From: DASQDN01 sp963844855
Lineage (GTDB): Bacteria > Acidobacteriota > Terriglobia > Bryobacterales > Bryobacteraceae
DNA length: 64,000 nt
NCBI GenBank assembly: GCA_963844855.1
Contig: CAWJQP010000001.1
Span: 134,388-198,387, forward strand
Reading direction: 5' to 3'
Shown here: positions 9,448 to 18,445 of the stretch, one piece after another
How the letters are laid out: the number at the start of each line of letters is the position of its first letter
Numbering within the stretch: the first letter of the stretch is position 1
Notes under the pieces: generated by a model
Seen by the model: only the letters and a program-made list of their open reading frames with translations
Told to the model about the DNA's origin: nothing
Database searches by the model: none
Made by a program: the position numbers and the translations under genes

Positions 9448-10871
9448 CAGAACACCGCCCATGCCGGAGTAGAGCCGGCTCCATTGATCAGCAGGTTGAC
9501 AGGCAGAGGACTCGGCGTGCTCGTCGTGTCCACCGCAAAGTCGATCACGCCCGTGTTTGGCGCGAAGTCGTAGTTGCCGGCAATCGTCGGATCGACATTC
9601 CGAATCAAAACTCGTCCGGCCACCGAGACCTGAATGTCCAGTTCATTGCGCAGATAGCCGCCGAGCAGCGTGAGCCGGAACTGCCGCGCATTCGCAGGTC
9701 CGCCCATCCCCGCGATCGAGACGATCTGCGGAATGATCGCGAATACCTGCTCGTTGCTCGACTGCTCGATCAGTCTGCCGTTCGGATCGTTCGGCAGTTG
9801 CTTCGCGGTCACGACACGTAATGAGAACAAGCCGGGATAGATCGTCAGCGCCGTACCCTGATCGTTCTGTACAGCCTGACGCATACTCACATTGATCTCC
9901 GTGTCGCGAACATCGAACGTCCAGTCCGGATTGACGCCGCTGCCCGTATCGATGCGAAAACTCATCTCGGTAGGCGCAGCCGCGCCAATCCCGGCTTGCC
10001 CTCTCATCGCAAGATAAGTCCGTTCGTCCCGCAGGTCCGAGCCCGACGCTCGCAGCCTGTTGTTTTCCGGCGGTACTTCCGGCGGCAGCACCAGGGCGCC
10101 GCCCGGAAACAGCGCGACCCGTGCTGGATTCGCAACCAGAAACTGAAACGGCGCAGCAGGGTTCGAAGGCGCGAAGCCCGGAGGCGGAATGAATCCCACC
10201 ATGTTGCGAACCGATTCAAGGAACGGCTGTCCGGACACGGAAACGAATCCGCCAAGGGAATAAACAATGCCGGTAAGCGACGTGACAGGAGGTGTACTCA
10301 GCAGAATCACCCGAGCTTCATAAAACAGCGCGAGCCGGGCAGTAATATCCTGTTCGGCGCTCCAGAAGTTCACCGTCTCCTCGATAGTCACTGGCCGGAG
10401 GATGATCTCGATCCGATTGTTTGCGCCCGCCAGATTTGCCGTTTCGAAGATCGGACTGTTCGGCAGGGCGGGTGGCACAGGCGGCACGACTGTGCTGTCT
10501 GTGATTACCGGAAAGTCGTGCAGAGCGCGGGCTACATAGCCGAGCAGCCGTTGCTCGAACAGAGCGCGATCTCCACCAAGAGTTGCCGAGATATTACGAG
10601 CCGTCACGACATAATTCAGAGTCAGCCCCATCTCCGAGTACTGCACTGGAGTATTCGTTTGGACCGGACGAAGCGGCGGAAGATTCTTCCGAAAGCCGTC
10701 CTCAATGGCGTGGAATAAATAGATGCTGATGACGTTCTGCGAAGGATTCGAGTCGTCATCCGGAGGCGCTGCGGACACATCGAAGGGATCGGGAAAGTTA
10801 TCCCGTGCGATCGCCTGACGAACCAGGAGCATGATCGCCGTCGTCACCCTCGAGATGTCGGTTAGAGGCAC
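9447..10871 (-). CDS. tail terminator / cap protein (Afp16/Pvc16-like, DUF4255 N-terminus)
   Basis: A 474-aa protein whose first 200 residues match the Pvc16 N-terminal family (DUF4255): VTTAIMLLVRQAIARDN, then ISIYLFHAIEDGFRKNLPP and MGLTLNYVVTARN. In Afp/PVC the homologue caps the sheath-tube and sets its end. The remaining part is beta-rich (FRLTLLGGYLRNELDIQVSV), probably one or two Ig-like domains, so the protein is longer than the bare cap. The start is GTG, 3 bases after the preceding stop. Coupling to the ATPase mirrors the afp15-afp16 pairing in reversed order. Confidence 0.85.
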   Translation of the reverse strand: MPLTDISRVTTAIMLLVRQAIARDNFPDPFDVSAAPPDDDSNPSQNVISIYLFHAIEDGFRKNLPPLRPVQTNTPVQYSEMGLTLNYVVTARNISATLGGDRALFEQRLLGYVARALHDFPVITDSTVVPPVPPALPNSPIFETANLAGANNRIEIILRPVTIEETVNFWSAEQDITARLALFYEARVILLSTPPVTSLTGIVYSLGGFVSVSGQPFLESVRNMVGFIPPPGFAPSNPAAPFQFLVANPARVALFPGGALVLPPEVPPENNRLRASGSDLRDERTYLAMRGQAGIGAAAPTEMSFRIDTGSGVNPDWTFDVRDTEINVSMRQAVQNDQGTALTIYPGLFSLRVVTAKQLPNDPNGRLIEQSSNEQVFAIIPQIVSIAGMGGPANARQFRLTLLGGYLRNELDIQVSVAGRVLIRNVDPTIAGNYDFAPNTGVIDFAVDTTSTPSPLPVNLLINGAGSTPAWAVF

Positions 10872-10874
10872 AGT

Positions 10875-11837
10875 CTATCGCTGCCTCCATCCGAACCCTT
10901 GTCTCGCATAGCCGGAGAGTCGCTGCGCAGCCGGCCGGGCAGGACCGACCGGCGCCCTTTGTGTTCCAGCTGGCGGCACGATTTCAACTTCAATCTTGCC
11001 GATCTCCAGATGAGTGACGGGTCGAGTATCCCGAACCACACGCTGCGCCTGCGACCGACCCGCCTCTCGTGCGTACGGCGCCGGCGGTAGCTCCGGAACA
11101 GCTTGCCGCCCGCGCGCAGGTTGCGGTCCGGAAGCCCGGGAATCGCCTGCTTGCGAGGGTTGGTCGCCCACCCACGCCATGGCGCGTTTCAACGCTTCGG
11201 TCAGAGCATCGGTCCTGCGATCGCGCTGCGGTTCTCCTGTTCGTTCCAACGGAGGACGATTCGCGGCATCGCTCGCTTCCATCGCGCTATGCACGACCGG
11301 CTGAACATTCGGCCTCTTGTCGTCACGAGACACACGATGTGCTTCCGGCGGCGGAAAGGTCGGCACAGGAAGAAGGCGCTCTGGAACGGGCGGCGTGGAG
11401 CGTGAGCCCCTCTCCACAGGGTGGCCTGAAACGGGCGTTGCGGGCGATGGTCGCGAACGCTCGCGAGTCTCCCGCGGCAGACGAGCCATCGATTGAGCTG
11501 ACGGCTTGATGACTCGGGGTTGAATGTCCTTGCGCGACCTGATCGAGTCCGACTGCCTCGGAAGCGAACCCGGCTTTGGAACACGAGACGCGACATCGCC
11601 GACGTTGCGTTCGACTTGTGGGTCGAACTCGTCGCCCATTGCCAGCGCTTCCTCTTCGATCCCTTGGTCGGCGCCCGGCTTCACGACGGGATCGAAACGC
11701 GATGCAAAGGCATCGATGTTCAGGCGCTGATCGGCTTCCACCAGAGGAGATCGGCTTGGCATGGCTGGACGCGGCGCAGAAGAAGCCGCAGCAGGAGCGA
11801 TTCGTCGGACAGCGCGACCAACGTAACTCACGACCAT
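10875..11837 (-). CDS. disordered Pro/Arg-rich eCIS-operon protein
   Basis: A 320-aa protein of low complexity, rich in Pro, Arg, Ser and Ala, with almost no hydrophobic core, so it is likely disordered. Only the ends look conserved: an N-terminal SYVGRAVRRI and a C-terminal THLEIGKIEVEIVPP that could be a short strand-forming docking peptide. It overlaps the upstream gene by 10 bases and is 3 bases from the cap gene, so it is firmly in the operon. The function is unknown. Long disordered proteins at this position could act as a lumen or length component, but nothing in the sequence proves it. Confidence 0.6.
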   Translation of the reverse strand: MVVSYVGRAVRRIAPAAASSAPRPAMPSRSPLVEADQRLNIDAFASRFDPVVKPGADQGIEEEALAMGDEFDPQVERNVGDVASRVPKPGSLPRQSDSIRSRKDIQPRVIKPSAQSMARLPRETRERSRPSPATPVSGHPVERGSRSTPPVPERLLPVPTFPPPEAHRVSRDDKRPNVQPVVHSAMEASDAANRPPLERTGEPQRDRRTDALTEALKRAMAWVGDQPSQAGDSRASGPQPARGRQAVPELPPAPYAREAGRSQAQRVVRDTRPVTHLEIGKIEVEIVPPAGTQRAPVGPARPAAQRLSGYARQGFGWRQR

Positions 11838-12694
11838 CCTCCGCTCGCTGCCGTATACGCCAGAACCAGTCCGGCATACTGCCTGCGCTCCTCACGCGGA
11901 ATCTCGAGAATCTCCCGCCTTGACCACCGGTAGGCAAGCGCCAGTTCGTGCACTTCGCGCGTCAGCAACACGCTTTCTCGGCGCAAGGCAGCAAGAAGAA
12001 ACTCATCGATTCGGAAAGGTACACTTTGCTCCGATCCGCACTCGGAGCACGTTGCCTCCAGGTCCGTGTCGAGCGTCGGCCCGACGAGTGACATGGCTTT
12101 GTCGACGATCTCGTCATCATGCTGAGGACCCTGTTGAAGGACGCATCGCGTCCTCATCGCGCGTTCCATGTCGCCCGGTTCAAGTTCTGCAACCGCAGCC
12201 AGATCCTCACCTGTCGGAAGCCGGAACCGCGACCCTTCGAACGAATACACTCCCTCTGTGTCCGGTCCTTCCACTCCGCGCAGGATTGTTAGATCGTCTT
12301 CTGAGGTGGCGTTCGAAGAAGCGATCAGATCCGTTAGCGTGAAGCTGACAGACCACGCCGATCCGCACACCGAGCACACGGCCCTCGCTTCGACATCGTC
12401 CCCATAAAGATGCCGGTACAGTCCTGCTGTGACGAGGTCTGTATCCGAGAGGGACATCTTGCCGGTCTGTCCCGGCCCGAAAGCCGAACCCGGACGATCA
12501 ATCAGGAGCCGATCGATCAGTTCCGTGACGGAGTCTGCGCACAGCTCATCAAACCCGGAAAGCTCTCGCAGGAATACTTGCGCGGGAAGCGACTGTCTTG
12601 TCTGGACCGTGCGCAACTCGACTCGGATGATGGTGGACGCTGGCGAACCCTTGTTCACGGAATCTGCGCCCTCCGTCGCGCATTGAAGAAGCAC
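11828..12694 (-). CDS. T4-type baseplate protein with two zinc knuckles
   Basis: A 288-aa protein of the T4-type baseplate family found beside eCIS tube genes. It carries two CxxC knuckles, CSVCGSAWSVSF and CSECGSEQSVPF, which together could bind one zinc, and a helical C-terminus (LLTREVHELALAYRWSRREI, then LEIPREERRQYAGLV). The open frame extends upstream to 12823, but the start is placed at the GTG at 12694: it shares a base with the tube stop (TAGTG) and has GGAG five bases before it, all inside the tube coding end. The predicted role is baseplate assembly or chaperone; family assignment is from pattern memory. Confidence 0.72.
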   Translation of the reverse strand: MLLQCATEGADSVNKGSPASTIIRVELRTVQTRQSLPAQVFLRELSGFDELCADSVTELIDRLLIDRPGSAFGPGQTGKMSLSDTDLVTAGLYRHLYGDDVEARAVCSVCGSAWSVSFTLTDLIASSNATSEDDLTILRGVEGPDTEGVYSFEGSRFRLPTGEDLAAVAELEPGDMERAMRTRCVLQQGPQHDDEIVDKAMSLVGPTLDTDLEATCSECGSEQSVPFRIDEFLLAALRRESVLLTREVHELALAYRWSRREILEIPREERRQYAGLVLAYTAASGGWS

Positions 12695-13197
12695 TATGTC
12701 TCCGTCGGTTCGACGACGTCTACATCGCGCTCCCACCCTTCGTGTGTTAACACTAGGCTCTCGATCAATGTGGCGTTTGCGTTCGAGTCCAGCTCTGCGA
12801 ACGCTGTATATTCGGAGACCCACGCGCGAAAGATCTTGTAGCTTTTGACCGAGGTGCCCTGCAGATTATTCAACTTCAGCAGGAGGTTGCGTTTGTAGCC
12901 CGCAAGAGAAACCGCGCCGTCGCCTTGCGTACTGTACACAAGATTGGCCCATTCTTCGAAGTCCGGATCATGTGTGACACCACGCTCGAGCGTGATTGCT
13001 TCGAACTTGGTGGCGCCCGGCGAATGCCGCGGCGTCGAGAGATCTCCGCCGTCGCGATGGCTGACTACTTCCGTCGTGCGCTTCAGCGGGCTGACCTTGC
13101 TGATCCCGGCTACCGCATCCGGCCGCCCTTCGAAGAAGAGCAAAAACTTGAAATTTTTGTACGGATCGATGCGAGCATTCTTAGTAAACTTAGCCAT
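12694..13197 (-). CDS. eCIS inner tube protein (gp19 / Afp1-like)
   Basis: A 167-aa tube protein of the T4 gp19-like family that stacks as hexamers to form the conduit. Hallmarks are the N-terminal NFKFLLFFEGRPDAVAGISK, the GATKFEAITLERGVTHDPDF block with FEEWANLV, and the C-terminal FRAWVSEYTAFAELDSNA. The length is typical. It begins 18 bases after the sheath stop behind GGGAGG. Only one tube gene is present in the window, whereas Afp has two tube paralogues. Confidence 0.92.
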   Translation of the reverse strand: MAKFTKNARIDPYKNFKFLLFFEGRPDAVAGISKVSPLKRTTEVVSHRDGGDLSTPRHSPGATKFEAITLERGVTHDPDFEEWANLVYSTQGDGAVSLAGYKRNLLLKLNNLQGTSVKSYKIFRAWVSEYTAFAELDSNANATLIESLVLTHEGWERDVDVVEPTET

Positions 13198-13215
13198 CCT
13201 GATCGCCTCCCGCTG

Positions 13216-15531
13216 CTACACCTGAACCTGTCCTGCCATTTGCTGGATCGTCACCACGATGAACTCCGCCGGACGCAATGGCGCGAATCCGATCAGCACA
13301 TTAACGATTCCCAGCGCCTGATCCTGCGCGGTTGTTGTCTCTGCGTCCGCCTTAACGAAATACGCCTGCGACGCCGTCTTCCCGGCAAACGCGCCTCTGC
13401 GAAACAGGGTGTTCATGAACGCCCCACCGGCAAGACGAATCTGTGCCCAAAGCGGCTCATCGTTAGGTTCGAAGATTGCGAAACGAAAACCTCGGAACAG
13501 GCTTTCCTCAATGAAAAGCGCAAACCGCCGCACCGGCACGTATCGATAGTCGGTGTTACCCGAGTTATCGAATCCATCCATTGTTCGCGCGCCCCAACTC
13601 ACTACGCCGGATGGAAAAGCGCGGACCGCATTCACAGCCTCGGGATTCAGAAGGCCGTTCTGCTCATCCGAAAGCGGGACCCTGACACCGACTATTCCGC
13701 GGATGTCGGCTTCAAGACCCGCCGGCGCCTTCCAGACTCCCCGTGTGCCGTCAATACGCGACATGACACCTGCCACCGAGCCGCTGGGATCGATGTTCTT
13801 CCGGGTACCGTTCGAGACAATCGTCACCTGCGGCCACCACACGCCCGAATGATCTTTCACCACGCCCGTTCTGAAATCCTGCAACGCTTGCAGGACGCCA
13901 TCCGGAGTTTGGGTCGTCGGCTCGATATCGGCGATAAGAAAAGCGCGTTTCCTCTGGCAGAATGCGCTCGCCGCTCCCCAAAGGCTTGAGCGAATGCTGG
14001 GCGAGCCCGTATCCCCCGCGCTCTTCGGAAGAAGAAGCAGATTGAACAGATCGACGCGCTCATTCAATTGATCGTACGCATCGTCATAGTCGTCACCCTG
14101 AGCCACCGAGCCATCGGAGCCGCCACCCAGACTCTCTGCCGCCCTCTGACCGGTGATGGTGTCGAAAATTTGCCCTGCCGCGGTCAGGTCGGGATTCGTG
14201 GAGGTAAACGCTGCATTGAGACCGGCGCCTGCGTCTCCGAAGTCAGGGATCAGCGCAAGGCGATGTCCTTGAACCTCGGCTCGCCAGTCATCGCTCTCTG
14301 CCGACAGCGCCGTAGCGATCGCCTGCAGGTTCTCACGAACATTGGCGAACGATAGACCGGTATTGGTGCCCTCATTCATGTTGCCGGCGGCGGAGGGATA
14401 GTTGACGTCGCCCAACACGATGTCGAAAGGCCGCACGCCGGCTACTCCGATATCTGTGAGGTTCGCTTTTGGAATCGCGCCGAACGTAATCAGCGAACTG
14501 AGATCGTCTGCTGTCGGCCCAAGCGCCGAAACGAGACCCGAGGGCCGAGGCCGGGCGCCGGCATAGCTCCCGATCTCGATGCCACCCTGCAGAACACCTA
14601 ACCCGAGTTCCTGCGCAATATCGAATTGCGGCGCCCGATCCACCAACACATCGGCGCCTAGACCGCTTGCCTGAATTACAGAGGGGCCCGTTCGCGGGAA
14701 CGGGAAGCGCTACGGTTACCCCAGTATGCGGAGCGAGCGCGTTGTTGATGGTGGTCGTGATAGTCGCTAATCCGAACCCGACGGCGCTCCGGTCGAATTC
14801 CACCGTCAGCCACGGAGCATCGCCAACCTTGATGCGCAATCTGCCTACTGTGCCTGCGGTATTCGCATTTGTTATTGCGGTTGTGATTGCGGTCTCAACT
14901 GCATTCTGATCGGCGAAAATTCTGGAAGAAGCGGAGAGCGCGTTGATCCTGGCGGCAGTCACGGTCGGAACATCCGTCGTCGCCGTCACCAGAGCGGAAG
15001 ACTGATTCACGATCGTATCGACAAAGCGAGGCCCGGTCGGATCGATGCCCACGTTAGCGTGGGTCTCCAGCACAGAGATCACCGGCAAGCCGCTGCGCAT
15101 CGAACGTTTCACGGTAAACCGTCAGATTGAAAGTGCTCTCCGGACTCGCAGTGTTATAGTCGACACGCGCACGAATCTGATTCGCATCGAGGCCCGCATC
15201 GCGCGAATCCAGCCGGAGAACAGCGTTGTTGGCGGCATTCACAAGCCCGATGCTCGCTACCTGAGCATTTTGCTGCGACACGGACGATCCAAGCCTGCTC
15301 GCCCTTGTTGATGAAGAACTGTCGCACCTGTTCGGTCATCTCGCCCTGAGAAGTATCAGGCGAGAAGATCCGTTCGTAGTCTTTCAGGCCGAGCACTCGA
15401 GTTGGTGTCAGCAGAGGACCGCGTTTGCACATCCCAATAAACGCGGCAATTGAGGTGGAAACGCCGGAAATAGCGCGAAAACCTGAGGGTATTTCCTGAA
15501 TGTACACACCTGGGTAGGTGACCTGAGCCAT
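13216..15531 (-). CDS. eCIS contractile sheath protein, three single-base frameshifts
   Basis: First gene of the operon: tail sheath protein, about 770 aa once three frames are joined. The N-terminus is classic (VTYPGVYIQEIPSGFRAISG, then VSTSIAAFIG and QAWIVRV). The C-terminus is the conserved sheath core, with RRFALFIEESLFRGFRFAIF, NDEPLWAQIR and VLIGFAPLRPAEFIVVTIQQ. Breaks lie near 15290, 15080 and 14690; at each, removing one base (for example CCCC to CCC at the last) restores a sensible join such as GPSVIQASGLGADVL. All three look like extra bases, so consensus error is more likely than a dead gene. The ATG follows AGGAGG at 8 bases. A long insertion precedes the core. Confidence 0.85.
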
Positions 15532-15911
15532 CGTTTCGCCTCCTGGCGTGAAACATCACGGTGAAATCGAACGGGCTGCGTTCAGTAGGTGAAAAATATC
15601 ACAAGGCCATAGGCATTTCAATCAGAAAAGAAGGTGTTGTCCGTGTTATGTGATTTGTCATTCGCAATTAACATTTGAAATGTGCAATCGAGACGACAAC
15701 CCGCGGTTGCTGCATAAGTAGTTCCCAGTACACAGCGAACCCTACAGAAGAACTCGAAAGAAGCCGATTCAAAACTAAAATGCGGAGTTCGGCTGCGCGA
15801 GCCAACACGTAGCTGGACAGTCACAGACTCGTTCCTGCTCGAAATATCTCTCGCCGCCAGAACTTCGCTTGAGCTTTATCAGTTGATACCGAAGTTCACG
15901 GAGAGAACACC
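15532..15911. promoter_or_regulatory. divergent intergenic region between eCIS operon and the IQM-like gene
   Basis: About 380 bases without a convincing gene. It is distinctly more AT-rich than its surroundings around 15600-15700, as expected for a region holding the promoters of both the eCIS operon (minus) and the 15912 gene (plus). Ribosome sites are visible at both ends: AGGAGG before the sheath ATG and GGAGAG before the ATG at 15912. I could not fix a -35/-10 pair on either strand with confidence. Confidence 0.45.
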
Positions 15912-17135
15912 ATGGCTATCCCAGATCCCAAGATCTTCAAAATGAATACGGCTCCGCCAACCATAAAAGTGGGAGCCCTGAAAATCGGGACTGGATACGG
16001 TTCCAACATGATCAAGGTTCTGTCAGCGCTGGAAGCCTACTGGGAGAATCGAAATCAATCCCAGCTCTTCAAAGAGCAACTACTCTATAACCTCTGGAAG
16101 GTTTCCAATAACTGGTTGGAGTTGAAGAGTGGTAAGGCGCAGAAGGCGGACGCGTCGGGCTTATTCTTTCGACGCAAGGAGCACGTTGAAAATTTGCGAG
16201 ATCAAGCGCTGGCTGAACTGGAGCAAGTTTCGGATAAAGTGGCGGCAGCGCTTCTAAACTATCAAGCCCACAAACAGAACGGTCTTGTGGGTCACCAGTT
16301 GAAAGGACTCGCGAACGGTTATCACTTGGAGCGAGAGCACTATTTGCAAGGAAATAAGGTGTCGGGCGCTACAATCTCGGGAACAAATGTTTCCAACAAA
16401 TGCCGCTTTGACGCCGATTCCACAAGGCTCCAAGGCACAAAGCAGCAAAAAATTTTGAAGAAAGGGTATGGCAACCTCACCCTACAGGACACTCAGACCC
16501 TGCAGCGCTTGTTTCCCGATATGGCTCCGGTCGTCTACATGAACAAGATCGAGCGGCTAAAGCTCATACTCTCGTTCGTTGACGGCAAGATTTGCGATTC
16601 CGGTGGACATCCGGTTGAAATGACCGAAAGAGAATCATTCTCGAAAAATTTGAGAGTTGCGCCGTATGTTATGGACAAGTACGGAAACCTGTACATGGAC
16701 ATCGATTTCTGGAAGTCGAAGAGTTATCTTACGCAGGACAACGCCGGCAAATACCAGGCCAAATCGACAGGTCAGTTCAATCACTCGTCTTTCCTTGCCG
16801 GAGCCGAAGTCGTGTGCGCAGGAGCGATTCATATCGGGTGGAATAACCGGAGCCACACGCCGTCAGCGGGTGTCTTGTCGGCAATTGACAACGCCAGTGG
16901 CCACTACAAGCCCTCGCGTGAGAATCTTTTGAACTGTCTCGAGGTACTTCGGTCATATGGTGTCAATACCGAGTTAACACGGGTTAGTGATTGGTCGCAG
17001 GGTACGGTGTTTTACTGGGGCCGGGATTTTCTCCAGAATCGGAATCCGTGGATCGATGAAGAACACGCCCCCAGCCCCTTTGGAGGTATCGGCGGACACC
17101 GCTTTAAATCGCCTCCGATCGTTCCGAATCTCTGA
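15912..17135 (+). CDS. IQM-like domain protein, candidate eCIS cargo
   Basis: A 407-aa protein with no signal peptide or membrane segment. The C-terminal third has a motif block, YVMDKYGNLYMD, then FNHSSFLAGAEVVCAGAIHI, AIDNASGHYKPS and LEVLRSYGVN. It closely follows the pattern of plant IQM (calmodulin-binding) proteins and scattered bacterial proteins: HSSFLAG, AAG, then SGHYxPt with a downstream leucine helix. The N-terminal 200 residues are helical and lysine/glutamine-rich and unrecognised. The gene is more AT-rich than its neighbours, suggesting different ancestry. It diverges from the eCIS operon, where cargo genes often lie, so a translocated effector is plausible but unproven. The biochemical activity of the domain is not known to me. 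Confidence 0.6.
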   Translation: MAIPDPKIFKMNTAPPTIKVGALKIGTGYGSNMIKVLSALEAYWENRNQSQLFKEQLLYNLWKVSNNWLELKSGKAQKADASGLFFRRKEHVENLRDQALAELEQVSDKVAAALLNYQAHKQNGLVGHQLKGLANGYHLEREHYLQGNKVSGATISGTNVSNKCRFDADSTRLQGTKQQKILKKGYGNLTLQDTQTLQRLFPDMAPVVYMNKIERLKLILSFVDGKICDSGGHPVEMTERESFSKNLRVAPYVMDKYGNLYMDIDFWKSKSYLTQDNAGKYQAKSTGQFNHSSFLAGAEVVCAGAIHIGWNNRSHTPSAGVLSAIDNASGHYKPSRENLLNCLEVLRSYGVNTELTRVSDWSQGTVFYWGRDFLQNRNPWIDEEHAPSPFGGIGGHRFKSPPIVPNL

Positions 17136-17143
17136 TGGCGGTT

Positions 17144-18352
17144 TTAAGCTGCTCTGGCCGCTTCAGAAATAATGTGAGAGCTTGCGAACTCGGAAGCGGC
17201 CATGGCCCGGTCACGGACCACCATGTGAACGAAGTGGATTTTGGTCACGGCAGCGCCGGAAAGAGCAAACGGATAAAAGTCCGGCTGGCCCATGCTTCGG
17301 CAGAGTTCATTCATAACAGCAGCGAGCTTTAGCCAGGAATTCAGGAACGAAAGAAATTCCTCGCAACCAGGCAAATCGCAGCGATATAACACCTCGGGTC
17401 CGAAGCAATCAAAGGGAAGCGACATGGCTTCAGGTCGCAAGTCAAAACTGGCGGCGGTGCTGAGTGTATCCACCATGTGCATATAGTGTGCCCACGTCTC
17501 CGCCCAGTCTTCCCATGGATGCACGCTCGCATATGCGCTTACGTGATTGGCCCACCACAGCGTCTTTGGACCTGACGCGTAGTTGACGCGCAAAGCTTCT
17601 GCGTAGTCGGCGCGTTCGTCTCCGAACAGACTCCGAAAACCTTCGAGATAGGGCGAATTCGCTATTAACCGGTCCCAATAGTAATGACCCACTTCGTGGC
17701 GGAAGTGCCCCACCAGCGTGCGGTACGGTTCGTGCATCGAGCTGCGCATCTGCTCGCGGGTGACGTCATCTGCCTCCTCGATGTTAAGCGTGATCACACC
17801 GTCCTCGTGGCCCGTCAAAACCTTCGGACCGTTCGCCGGGGATCGAAGGAAGTCAAACGCCAGGCCGCGTTCAGGGTCCTCGCTAACCCGCGATGTCACC
17901 GGCAGTCCGAGCCCGACCAAGGCGGAGATCACGCGGCGCTTCGCGGCCTCAACGCGCCTCCAAAGCGTACTATCTTCCCGGGAGTTAAGACTCGGAACTG
18001 TACGGTTCAAGCGGCATGCAATGCACCACGGAGAGGATTCCTGCGCGGGTACCAGCCAGTTGCAAGCCGCTGCCGTCTCCAGATTAGCGCAACGTCGATA
18101 GATCTTCGTGTGCGCCTGCGGAACGTTGGGTCCCGCAAGCAGCCACGTGCCCGATTCATCTCCCGCGGCAAGCGAGAGCACGCGGCCCAGTTCCGGCTCA
18201 TACCCCAGAGGCGTGTCACACCGCAGACAATGGCTGTTCAGAAAAAATACAGCGCTGTTGCACCGGCATCCGTACGCCCGCTGAAGTGCAGCGAGCGTAC
18301 ACATCGAATGGCCCAGTTCGGGTAAGGGCGATTGATCGTGTAAGAAGTTCAT
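17144..18352 (-). CDS. zinc-ribbon metallopeptidase (PF10005-type)
   Basis: A 402-aa predicted zinc metallopeptidase. The N-terminus has a zinc ribbon (CRCNSAVFFLNSHCLRC) and a second Cys cluster (CNWLVPAQESSPWCIAC). The catalytic HExxH is HFRHEVGHYYWDRL near residue 240, followed by the conserved HPWEDWAETWAHYMHM segment. This family is habitually found in clusters with transglutaminase and ATP-grasp/alpha-E genes, as here, where it is last in the minus-strand run. A shorter start at the Met 17 codons in is possible. The substrate is unknown; cleavage of the peptide made by the cluster is the usual proposal. Confidence 0.85.
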   Translation of the reverse strand: MNFLHDQSPLPELGHSMCTLAALQRAYGCRCNSAVFFLNSHCLRCDTPLGYEPELGRVLSLAAGDESGTWLLAGPNVPQAHTKIYRRCANLETAAACNWLVPAQESSPWCIACRLNRTVPSLNSREDSTLWRRVEAAKRRVISALVGLGLPVTSRVSEDPERGLAFDFLRSPANGPKVLTGHEDGVITLNIEEADDVTREQMRSSMHEPYRTLVGHFRHEVGHYYWDRLIANSPYLEGFRSLFGDERADYAEALRVNYASGPKTLWWANHVSAYASVHPWEDWAETWAHYMHMVDTLSTAASFDLRPEAMSLPFDCFGPEVLYRCDLPGCEEFLSFLNSWLKLAAVMNELCRSMGQPDFYPFALSGAAVTKIHFVHMVVRDRAMAASEFASSHIISEAARAA

Positions 18353-18445
18353 TGTCGTCGCTGGAGCGAATAACTGAAATCAGGGACTTAGACACCCCGA
18401 CACCTTCACCCCGAGCAATCAAGCAATTGTTGGGCCAGTTAACAG

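Noticed and set aside
11828..12823. The 331-aa version of the zinc-knuckle protein
   Set aside because: The first 43 codons overlap the tube gene and read as antisense-like Arg-rich text; GTG at 12694 with GGAG and TAGTG coupling is a better start.
12925..13989. A 354-aa plus-strand open frame
   Set aside because: It is antisense to the tube and sheath genes; its Arg/His/Cys-rich text matches no protein pattern.
13216..15531. Programmed +1 frameshifting as an explanation for the sheath and other breaks
   Set aside because: No common slippery sequence or structure is shared by the sites, and some breaks are missing rather than extra bases.
1..15531. Prophage or type VI secretion as an alternative to eCIS
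   Set aside because: No capsid, portal, terminase, integrase or TssJLM genes are visible, whereas the Pvc16-like cap and AAA+ ATPase are typical of eCIS.
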